DNA from: Clostridiales bacterium
GTDB lineage: Bacteria; Bacillota; Clostridia; Oscillospirales; Oscillospiraceae
Direction of reading: 5' to 3'
NCBI GenBank assembly: GCA_022774865.1
Contig: JALFLH010000008.1
Location: 1-48,977 of the forward strand
Length of the DNA stretch: 48,977 nt
In this document: in pieces, positions 32,899 to 40,254 of the stretch
How the letters are laid out: each line of letters opens with the position of its first letter
Position numbering within the stretch: the first letter of the stretch is position 1
Translations under genes and position numbers: made by a program
Notes under the pieces: generated by a model
The model's input: the letters and a program-made list of their open reading frames with translations, nothing else
The model's database searches: none
What the model was told of the DNA's origin: nothing

Positions 32899-34167
32899 AT
32901 GGAAGATACCTTAGAAAATCATGGGCAGGAGCGGGCGGTGCTGGTCGGGCTGAACGCTGACTGCTTTACCGCCGAGGAGACCGCCACGGAGGAGAGTCTG
33001 GAGGAGCTGGAAGCCCTTCTGGAAACCGCGGGGGGCTTCTGTACCGGGAAAATCCTGCAAAACCGGCATACGCCGGATTCCCACAGCTTCATCGGCGAAG
33101 GGAAAGCCATCGAGGTGAAAATGCTGGCTGAATTCACCCAGTCTACCATGGTCATCTTTGATAATGAGCTGTCGCCCGGCAATATCCGGGCGCTGGAGGA
33201 AATCATCGGCGTGACCGTGCTGGATCGCAGCGCGCTGATTCTGGACATCTTCGCGCAGCGCGCCAGAACCAGAGAGGGACGGCTGCAGGTGGAGCTGGCG
33301 CAGTATCAGTATTTGCTGCCCCGGTTGTCCGGAATGGGCACGTCCCTGTCCCGTCAGGGCGGTGGGATCGGTACCCGCGGCCCCGGCGAAACCAAGCTGG
33401 AATCCGACCGGCGGCACATCCGGGAACGGATTAACCGGCTACAGGCGGAGCTGGAACAGGTGCGGCAGGTGCGCAGTGTTCAGCGGGAGCGGCGGATGAA
33501 GAATTCCGTCCCGGTGGTTGCCATCGTAGGCTATACCAATGCGGGTAAATCCACCCTGCTCAATCAGTTGACCGGCGCGGGAATCCCCGCCAATAACCGG
33601 CTTTTTGACACGCTGGATACTACCTCCCGGCAGTTGACGGTTTCAGACAATCTGGACGTGATTCTGTCCGACACCGTGGGCTTTATTTCCAAGCTGCCCC
33701 ATCATCTGGTGGAAGCGTTCCGGGCGACACTGGAGGAGCTGGAGTACGCCGATGTGCTGCTTCATGTGATTGACGCTTCCGATGCGCACCGGGAGGAGCA
33801 CATCGCCGTGGTGGATAAGCTGATCGCCCAGCTCGCCAAGCCCGGCACGCCGGTGCTGCGGTGCTATAACAAAGCCGATCTGGTATCCCCCGCGGAGATC
33901 CCGGTGGGGGAGGATGTGGTGGCCATTTCTGCCAAGCAGGGCAGAGGCATGGACGAGCTGCTGCACGCCATTGAAAAAACGCTGGGTCACGCCCGGCATC
34001 ATGTGCTGGTGCGGCTGCCCTATTCCATGGGCGGCATGGTGGAGACGCTCCACGACAACGCGCAGGTGGCGCGGGTGGATTATACGGGAGAGGGCATCGA
34101 AATTGACACGGTTCTCGATGACATTCTCTATGGCCGGCTGAGAGACTATATCGTGAAGGAGCTGTGA
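32899..34167 (+). CDS. hflX: Ribosome-associated GTPase HflX
   Basis: The 422-residue protein has an N-terminal HflX domain, the glycine-rich linker GGGIGTRGPGETKLE and a coiled segment (INRLQAELEQVRQV). The G domain has G1 GYTNAGKST (about 212-220), G3 DTVGF and G4 NKAD. HflX splits stalled or hibernating 70S ribosomes in heat and antibiotic stress. The start at ATG 32899 is four bases after GGAGG; earlier in-frame codons overlap the promoter and are rejected. It is first gene of an hflX-yigZ-dgt run. Confidence 0.95.
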   Translation: MEDTLENHGQERAVLVGLNADCFTAEETATEESLEELEALLETAGGFCTGKILQNRHTPDSHSFIGEGKAIEVKMLAEFTQSTMVIFDNELSPGNIRALEEIIGVTVLDRSALILDIFAQRARTREGRLQVELAQYQYLLPRLSGMGTSLSRQGGGIGTRGPGETKLESDRRHIRERINRLQAELEQVRQVRSVQRERRMKNSVPVVAIVGYTNAGKSTLLNQLTGAGIPANNRLFDTLDTTSRQLTVSDNLDVILSDTVGFISKLPHHLVEAFRATLEELEYADVLLHVIDASDAHREEHIAVVDKLIAQLAKPGTPVLRCYNKADLVSPAEIPVGEDVVAISAKQGRGMDELLHAIEKTLGHARHHVLVRLPYSMGGMVETLHDNAQVARVDYTGEGIEIDTVLDDILYGRLRDYIVKEL

Positions 34168-34170
34168 GCA

Positions 34171-34800
34171 TTGGACGAATATCTGGTGCCGACCCAATTC
34201 GGGGAGGATGAATTTGTCGAGAAGAAATCCCGCTTTATTGGCCGGGTCTGGCCGGTGGAAACCGAAGCGGAGGCACTGGATAAAATCCAGCAGATGAAAA
34301 AGCAGCATTATGATGCAACCCACAACTGTTGGGCCTACATCATCAAGGACGGCCCGGTGCGGTTTTCCGATGATGGGGAGCCCGGCGGCACCGCAGGAAT
34401 GCCCATGCTGCAGGTTCTGCAAAGGGAAGGGCTGTTCAATGTAGTCTGCGTGGTGACCCGGTATTTCGGCGGGATTCTGCTGGGAGCCGGAGGGCTGGTA
34501 CGCGCCTATACCAAAGGCGCGAAAATCGCCGTGAACGCGGCAGGCAAATCCATGAAACGGGTGTGGGCGGCGCTGTATGTGCCCTGCCCCTATGCTTATT
34601 ATGAACGGATCAAGCTGGAAACAGCGGCTTTCGGCGGAATCATCCGAAACACGGAGTTCGGCGCCGAGGTGGAGCTGGAAATCCTCCTGCCGGAAGGTCG
34701 GACGCAGCCCTTTCTGGAACGGCTGACGGACATGACCGCCGCAGAGGTGGAGGGCATGGAAGTAGGACGGGAATACCGGGCATTTCCGGTTGAGGCCTGA
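34171..34800 (+). CDS. yigZ: YigZ/IMPACT family protein
   Basis: The 209-residue protein of the UPF0029/IMPACT family has an N-terminal domain with KKSRFIGRV, THNCWAYI, FSDDGEPGGTAGMPML and VTRYFGGILLGAGGLVRAY, all hallmark motifs. A C-terminal ferredoxin-like domain (PCPYAYYERIKLE onward) follows. Yeast YIH1/IMPACT binds the translation-control protein Gcn1; bacterial function is unproven. The start is TTG three bases after the hflX stop, with AAGGAG inside the end of hflX, so translation is coupled. Confidence 0.92.
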   Translation: MDEYLVPTQFGEDEFVEKKSRFIGRVWPVETEAEALDKIQQMKKQHYDATHNCWAYIIKDGPVRFSDDGEPGGTAGMPMLQVLQREGLFNVVCVVTRYFGGILLGAGGLVRAYTKGAKIAVNAAGKSMKRVWAALYVPCPYAYYERIKLETAAFGGIIRNTEFGAEVELEILLPEGRTQPFLERLTDMTAAEVEGMEVGREYRAFPVEA

Positions 34801-34827
34801 GAATGTATAGAAAAAGGAGCGGCGGTT

Positions 34828-35841
34828 ATGACAATACGGGAGGAATTGGAATATCAGGAGCACCGGCGGCTGAATCCCCTTGCGGCTTTTGCCGACCAGA
34901 GCAGGGGTCGGCCGCGGTATGAGCAGCCCCGGGAGGAGGATGTGCGCACCTGCTATCAGCGGGATATTGACCGGATTGTCCATTCCAAATCCTTCCGCCG
35001 TCTGATGCACAAGACGCAGGTGTTTTTACGCCCGGAGGGAGACCATTACCGTACCCGCATGACCCATACGCTGGAGGTGACCCGGATTGCGCGCACCATT
35101 GTCCGGGCGCTGGGCCTGAATGAGGATCTGGCCGAGGCGATTTCCATGGGACACGACCTGGGGCATACCCCCTTTGGCCACGCCGGAGAGGATGCCCTCA
35201 GCCGCTGCATCGGCAAGCCCTTCCGCCACAATGAGCAGAGTCTGCGGGTCGTGGACGTGCTGGAAAAGGACGGTGCCGGGCTGAATCTGACCCATGAGGT
35301 GCGGCTGGGTATTCTGGGTCACACCGGCGACTATGTTCCGGAGACGCTGGAGGGACAGGTGGTGCGCCGCTCTGATCAGATTGCCTATGTCAACCACGAT
35401 ATTGACGATGCCATCCGTGCGGGCATTCTGACCGATGACGACATTCCCGCCTCCATCACCGATGTTTTGGGACACAACCACCGGGATCGGATCAACACGC
35501 TGGTGTGCGACACCATCCGCACCTCCCGGGAAGCGGGGAAAATCCTGCTGTCGCCGGCTGTGGACAGGGCGCTGAAGGAGCTGCGCGCGTTCATGTTTGA
35601 GAATGTCTACCGCAATCCGGTGGCAAAGGGACAGGAGAGCAAGGCAAAGGATATGCTCCAGCGGCTGTTTGAATACTACATCCATCACCCTGAGGCACTG
35701 CCGGAGGATTTTCAGCCCCAGCTCAGCTTTGACGGGATGGAGCGTACTGTCTGCGACTATATCGCGGGTATGACGGATAATTACGCCGTGGAGAAATTTT
35801 CAGAGATTTTTATCCCCTTGGGCTGGCAGAGAAAAGGATAA
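34828..35841 (+). CDS. dgt: Deoxyguanosinetriphosphate triphosphohydrolase-like protein
   Basis: The 337-residue HD-domain phosphohydrolase is of the dNTPase type, converting dNTP to deoxynucleoside and triphosphate. Motifs are SKSFRRLMHKTQVF, RMTHTLEVTRIAR with the first metal His, HDLGHTPFGHAGE with the HD pair, and HNEQSLRVV. It is the short bacterial form. ATG at 34828 with AAAGGAG. In Firmicutes this gene is often found just before dnaG, as here. Confidence 0.93.
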   Translation: MTIREELEYQEHRRLNPLAAFADQSRGRPRYEQPREEDVRTCYQRDIDRIVHSKSFRRLMHKTQVFLRPEGDHYRTRMTHTLEVTRIARTIVRALGLNEDLAEAISMGHDLGHTPFGHAGEDALSRCIGKPFRHNEQSLRVVDVLEKDGAGLNLTHEVRLGILGHTGDYVPETLEGQVVRRSDQIAYVNHDIDDAIRAGILTDDDIPASITDVLGHNHRDRINTLVCDTIRTSREAGKILLSPAVDRALKELRAFMFENVYRNPVAKGQESKAKDMLQRLFEYYIHHPEALPEDFQPQLSFDGMERTVCDYIAGMTDNYAVEKFSEIFIPLGWQRKG

Positions 35842-35846
35842 TGTGC

Positions 35847-35852
35847 TATAAT
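35847..35852 (+). promoter_or_regulatory. Possible -10 box before dnaG
   Basis: TATAAT lies 40 bases before the dnaG start, but no convincing -35 box is seen; dnaG may also be read from the hflX promoter. Confidence 0.4.
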
Positions 35853-35892
35853 TAAACAATTCATACCCCGTCAGGAAAGGAGGAAACTGAAT

Positions 35893-37638
35893 ATGGCATT
35901 TCCACCGTCATTTTTGGATGAGCTGGTGGCCCGGAACCCCATTGAGGAGGTCGTGGGTCAGTATGTGAATCTGAAGCGTTCCGGCTCCAATCTGTTTGGT
36001 CTGTGTCCGTTCCACGGTGAAAAAACGGCCTCCTTTTCCGTTTCCCCTGACAAGGGTATTTATTATTGCTTTGGCTGCCACAAGGGCGGCGGCGTGATCA
36101 ATTTCGAGATGGAGATCGAGGGACTGAGCTATCCCGACGCTGTCCGGGCACTGGCAAAACGGGCGGGTATGGAGGTGCCGGAGGACGAGCAGTACCAGTC
36201 CCGCTACCGCCAGCAGGAGCGGCTCTGGGCGCTTTCCAGAGAAGCTGCCCGGTTCTTCGTTAGCCAGCTCTATGCCCCCGCCGGGGCGGAGGGGCTGACC
36301 TATGCCCGAAAGCGGGGCATGACCAAATCCACCCTGACGAAGTTCGGAATTGGCTTCGCGCCTAACACGTGGACAGCCCTGACCGATGCCATGAAGGCCA
36401 AGGGCTACACCGACGAAGAATTAAAAGAATCGGGGCTGGTTTCCGTTTCTTCCAAAAATGGCCGGATTTATGATCGGTTCCGCAACCGGCTGATGTTTCC
36501 CATCATCGATGTGCGGGGCAATGTCATCGGCTTTGGCGGGCGGGTGATGGACGATTCCACGCCCAAGTATCTCAATTCTCCGGAAACAATTATTTTCAAT
36601 AAGCGCAAAAATCTGTTTGCCCTGAATCTGGCCAAGAAAAGCAAACTGGGCTATCTGATCCTGGTGGAAGGGTATATGGATGCCGTGGCGCTGCATCAGT
36701 ATGGGTTCGACTGCGCGGTGGCATCGCTGGGCACCTCTCTGACGGAGGAACACGCGGTGCTGCTTTCCCGCTACACCCAGCAGGTGGTGCTGATCTATGA
36801 CGGCGACGAAGCTGGTCAGAACGCGACCAGACGCGCGATTCCCATGCTGGAAAAGGCGGGCCTTCAGGTAAAGGTTTTGAAAATGCGCGACGCCAAAGAC
36901 CCGGATGAATTTCTGAAAAAATATGGCGCGGATCGGTTTAAGCTCCTGCTGGAGGAATCCTCCAACCGGGTGGAGTATCAGTTGGGTGCCATCCGCGGCA
37001 AGTATGATCTGCGGGAGGACGAGCAGAAGGTTCGCTTCCTCAGCGAGGCGGCGGAGCTGATCGCCGGACTGCCCAACGCCGTCCAGCGGGAGGTTTACGG
37101 CCAGCGTGTGGCGGAGACGGCCAAGGTCAGCATGGAGGCCGTCAGGATGGAGGTGGAACGGTCGCGCAAGCGTATCCTGACCCGGGAAAAGAGAAAGCAG
37201 GAACAGATTGACCTGGCGCCCGCCAGTATGCTCCAGCGCCGGGGAAGCACCAAGGTCACCTATGACAATGTGAAATCCGGGAAAGCGGAGGAATACCTGA
37301 TTGCCGCGCTGCTGACGGAGCCGGCGCTGCTGGGCCAGTGTGGCACACTGAAGGCGGAGGATTTTTCCGTGCCGCTGTATGAGAAGGTATACCGTCAGAT
37401 TACCGCACGGGATCACGCGGGATACACGGCGTCCATTGATACGCTGGCGGATCTGACGCCTGACGAAACATCCCATCTGACCGGAATCTACCGGTCTTTC
37501 GGGACGGTGAATGAGCAGGCGTTTCTCGACTGTATTCAAACCATCCAATCGGAACACCGGACATCCAGCGTACAGACCGCCGATGATCTGATGGCAGTTC
37601 GTGAGCAGCTCAAGCAGAGAAAAGGAATGAAATCATGA
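35893..37638 (+). CDS. dnaG: DNA primase
   Basis: The 581-residue primase synthesises RNA primers at the replication fork. The N-terminal zinc-binding domain has CPFHGEKTASFSVSPDKG and CFGCHKGG (Cys38, His41, Cys62, Cys65). The TOPRIM core has VEGYMDAVALHQ and DGDEAGQNA. The C-terminal DnaB-binding region is present. Start ATG follows AAAGGAGG. The stop overlaps the start of the sigma-factor gene by four bases (ATGA), giving the classic macromolecular-synthesis order dnaG-rpoD. Confidence 0.97.
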   Translation: MAFPPSFLDELVARNPIEEVVGQYVNLKRSGSNLFGLCPFHGEKTASFSVSPDKGIYYCFGCHKGGGVINFEMEIEGLSYPDAVRALAKRAGMEVPEDEQYQSRYRQQERLWALSREAARFFVSQLYAPAGAEGLTYARKRGMTKSTLTKFGIGFAPNTWTALTDAMKAKGYTDEELKESGLVSVSSKNGRIYDRFRNRLMFPIIDVRGNVIGFGGRVMDDSTPKYLNSPETIIFNKRKNLFALNLAKKSKLGYLILVEGYMDAVALHQYGFDCAVASLGTSLTEEHAVLLSRYTQQVVLIYDGDEAGQNATRRAIPMLEKAGLQVKVLKMRDAKDPDEFLKKYGADRFKLLLEESSNRVEYQLGAIRGKYDLREDEQKVRFLSEAAELIAGLPNAVQREVYGQRVAETAKVSMEAVRMEVERSRKRILTREKRKQEQIDLAPASMLQRRGSTKVTYDNVKSGKAEEYLIAALLTEPALLGQCGTLKAEDFSVPLYEKVYRQITARDHAGYTASIDTLADLTPDETSHLTGIYRSFGTVNEQAFLDCIQTIQSEHRTSSVQTADDLMAVREQLKQRKGMKS

Positions 37639-38510
37639 GTTTGGATTTGGCTGAAAAAGAGATGGAAACTCCGGTCAGCGCCGGGGAGGATGATATGCGC
37701 CAGTATCTCAATGAGATTCGCCGTTATCCCCGCCTGACGCCGGAAGAAGAACGCGCCCTCGCCAAGCGATGCGCGGAGGGAGATGAGGACGCCATCCGGC
37801 AGATGGTCAATTCCAATCTGCGGCTGGTGGTTTCCGTGGCAAAGGAATATGCCGGCCGGGGAGTGCCGCTTCTGGATCTGATTCAGGAGGGCAGCATTGG
37901 GCTGCTGATGGCTGCGAAGAAATTTGACTATACCCGGGATCTCCGTTTTTCTACATATGCCACCAAGTGGATCCGGCAAGGAGTGACCCGCTGCCTGATG
38001 AACCACGGGGGGATGATCCGGGTGCCGCTGCATACCGCGGAGCGGATGCGGAAAATTGAGGCCGCAAAAACAGCGCTGCGTCAGGAAAACGGAAGGGAGC
38101 CCACAGACGGGGAGATCGCTGCGCGCTGCGACATTCCGGCGGAAAAGGTGCGTCAGCTCATGCAGCTCAGCCCGGAAACCTGCAGCCTGGACGCGCCAAC
38201 CGGGGACGATGACGACGGCAGTCTGGGTATCCTTCTGGAGGATGTTCAGGCGCCGCAGCCCTACGAGAATTTTGTGCGGGAGGAATTGAACCACACGGTG
38301 GACAATCTGCTGGGCACGCTGAATGCACGCCAGCAGCAGGTACTGCGGCTGCATTTCGGAATCGAGGACGGAACCTGCCATCCGCTGGAGGAAATCGGGG
38401 CTATCCTGGGCATCTCCAAGGAGCGGGTGCGTCAGATTGAAAAGCAGGCTATGGAAAAGCTCCAGAAGCTGGGCACCAGTATGGGTTTGGAGGATTTTTT
38501 GAATGCGTGA
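37635..38510 (+). CDS. rpoD: RpoD-like sigma-70 factor (291 aa, no region 1.1)
   Basis: Sigma regions in order are 1.2 (DDMRQYLNEIRRYPRLTPEEE, from about residue 19), 2.1-2.2 (LLDLIQEGSIGLLMAAKKF), 2.3-2.4 (RFSTYATKWIRQGVTRC), 3.0 (IRVPLHTAERM), the 3.2 finger (SLDAPTGDDDDGSLG) and 4.2 (LEEIGAILGISKERVRQIE). It lies at the normal rpoD place but is only 291 residues, with no region 1.1. Compared with E. coli sigma-70, the Tyr425 and Trp433 positions used for -10 strand opening are Leu and Lys111; Trp434, Gln437 and Thr440 equivalents stay. Whether it is the housekeeping sigma or an additional one is open. It overlaps dnaG by 4 bases and the next sigma-like gene by 8. Confidence 0.9.
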   Translation: MSLDLAEKEMETPVSAGEDDMRQYLNEIRRYPRLTPEEERALAKRCAEGDEDAIRQMVNSNLRLVVSVAKEYAGRGVPLLDLIQEGSIGLLMAAKKFDYTRDLRFSTYATKWIRQGVTRCLMNHGGMIRVPLHTAERMRKIEAAKTALRQENGREPTDGEIAARCDIPAEKVRQLMQLSPETCSLDAPTGDDDDGSLGILLEDVQAPQPYENFVREELNHTVDNLLGTLNARQQQVLRLHFGIEDGTCHPLEEIGAILGISKERVRQIEKQAMEKLQKLGTSMGLEDFLNA

Positions 38511-39543
38511 TCTGGATATAACATTTGAAGAAACGCCCTGGGAGCTGACCCTGCAGACGCTTCACCGGGGAGACCGGCTGTCCGCGGCCCGGTTTCTGAC
38601 CTTGATGGAAGGGGAGAATGAGCAGGCTGTGGAGGACGCGCTGCAGGATCTGGAGGACAGGCAGATTGGCTTGGACGTATCCGACCTTCCCCGCCCCGCC
38701 GGAACCGGGGAAGCCGCCCTCCGGCTGCGCCGGGAAGCGGAATTGGCGCAAAAAGGTGATTTTCTGACCGCTCTGGGTGAAAATGATCCGCTGCGGCTCT
38801 ATCTGGAGGAACTGACTGACATCCCTGCCTGTGCGGATATCCGGGTTTTGGCGGAGGAATGCGCCCGGGGGGATGCATCGGCGCGGGAACGGCTGCTCAA
38901 CGCGTCGCTGTCCCGGGCAGTGGAGCTTGCCCGCGGGATGACCGGCCGGGGCGTGCTGCTGCTGGATCTGATTCAGGAGGCCAGTCTGGGCCTGTGGCAG
39001 GCAATCGCCGGCTATACGGGCGGTGATTTTGAGCAGATCAGCGACTGGTGGATGAACCAGTCCATGGCAAAGGTGATTACGCTGCAGGCGCGCGCCAATG
39101 GCGTTGGCGCGAAACTCCGCCAGACGATGGAGGATTACCGCGCGGTGGACGAGCGGCTGCTGGTGGAGCTGGGCAGAAACCCAACGTTGGAGGAAATTGC
39201 GGAACAGCTCCATATGCCGCCGGAGGAAGCGGCGGCCGTGGAGCAGATGCTGGAAAATGCCCGGCAGATGGACAAGGTCGCCGAGGCATCCCAGCCCAAA
39301 GAGCAGGAAGATCCGGAGGATGCGCAGGCGGTGGAGGATACCGCGTATTTCCAGATGCGGCAGCGTATTCAGGAGCTGCTGGCCGTGCTGCCCGAGGCGG
39401 ACGCAAAGCTGCTGACCCTTCGCTTCGGTCTGGAGGGTGGATTGCCCCTCAGCCCGGAGGACACGGGCAGAAAGCTGGGTTTGACCCCGGAGGAAGTCGT
39501 GACAAAGGAAGCTGCCGCTCTTGCCCGGCTGCGGAATGAATAA
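38503..39543 (+). CDS. Second, degenerate sigma-70-like protein
   Basis: The 346-residue protein starts with about 90 residues absent from the upstream sigma: a helical DRLSAARFLTLMEGENEQAV segment and GLDVSDLPRP, resembling region 1.1. Then come region 1.2-like NDPLRLYLEELTDIP (94-108), region 2.1-2.2-like LLNASLSRAVELARGM and GRGVLLLDLIQEASLGLWQA (149-167), a weak region 3 (GRNPTLEEIAEQLHMPPEEA) and region 4.1-like ELLAVLPEADAKLLTLRFGL. The -10 recognition stretch is replaced by DWWMNQSMAKVITLQA. The -35 helix motif RERVRQIE is replaced by TPEEVVTKEAAAL. So the core-binding part looks kept and the DNA-contact parts do not. Start ATG overlaps the upstream stop by eight bases; GGAGG lies nine bases upstream. 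A co-translated sigma partner, decoy or regulator are possible roles; none is shown. Confidence 0.8.
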   Translation: MRDLDITFEETPWELTLQTLHRGDRLSAARFLTLMEGENEQAVEDALQDLEDRQIGLDVSDLPRPAGTGEAALRLRREAELAQKGDFLTALGENDPLRLYLEELTDIPACADIRVLAEECARGDASARERLLNASLSRAVELARGMTGRGVLLLDLIQEASLGLWQAIAGYTGGDFEQISDWWMNQSMAKVITLQARANGVGAKLRQTMEDYRAVDERLLVELGRNPTLEEIAEQLHMPPEEAAAVEQMLENARQMDKVAEASQPKEQEDPEDAQAVEDTAYFQMRQRIQELLAVLPEADAKLLTLRFGLEGGLPLSPEDTGRKLGLTPEEVVTKEAAALARLRNE

Positions 39544-39573
39544 ACAGAGAATAAGCTGAAAGAGGGAGCAACT

Positions 39574-40254
39574 ATGGCAAAAACATATTCCATCGCCATT
39601 GACGGTCCGGCTGGCGCCGGGAAGAGCACCATCGCCAAACGGCTGGCCAGGGAGCTGGGTTACCGCTATGTGGACACGGGCGCGATCTACCGCACGGTGG
39701 CGTATTTCCTGGATCTGTGGGGTGTCAGCCCCAAGGATGTGGACGGCGTGAACCGCTATATTGACGAGCTGACCATCGGCATTGAATACGACGGCGAGGG
39801 CTTACAGCACATGATTATGAACGGAATGGATGTGACGGCGGATATCCGCACACAGGAAATTTCTCAGAAAGCTTCTCTGGTTTCCGCACAGCCCAAAGTG
39901 CGGGAGATGCTGCTGGATATGCAGCGCGATGTGGCGAAAACCAATAACGTAATTATGGATGGCCGGGATATCGGCACCGTGGTGCTGCCCAAGGCTGATG
40001 TGAAAATCTTTCTGACCGCCTCCGCCGAAGTCAGGGCGAGACGGCGCACGGAGGAACTGACTGCGAAGGGGCAGAAAGCCAATTACAGCCAGATTCTCAG
40101 GGAGATTCAGCAGCGGGACTATCAGGATACCCACCGGGAAATCGCGCCGCTGAAAATGGCCCGCGATTCTGTCAAAGTGGATACCTCCGAGCTGGACATC
40201 GATCAGGTCGTGGCCGAAATCAAAGCCATCGCCGGAAAGAAGATTCCCCTATGA
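39574..40254 (+). CDS. cmk: Cytidylate kinase
   Basis: The 226-residue NMP kinase phosphorylates CMP/dCMP to diphosphates. P-loop DGPAGAGKST (about 10-19), VDTGAIYRTVAY, the CMP-binding MDGRDIGTVVLP, and RRRTEEL with lid arginines are visible. Full length for the family. Start ATG follows AGAGGGAG, 30 bases after the sigma-like gene. The stop overlaps the start of ispH/S1 by four bases, so cmk and ispH are coupled, as is common in Clostridia. Confidence 0.96.
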   Translation: MAKTYSIAIDGPAGAGKSTIAKRLARELGYRYVDTGAIYRTVAYFLDLWGVSPKDVDGVNRYIDELTIGIEYDGEGLQHMIMNGMDVTADIRTQEISQKASLVSAQPKVREMLLDMQRDVAKTNNVIMDGRDIGTVVLPKADVKIFLTASAEVRARRRTEELTAKGQKANYSQILREIQQRDYQDTHREIAPLKMARDSVKVDTSELDIDQVVAEIKAIAGKKIPL

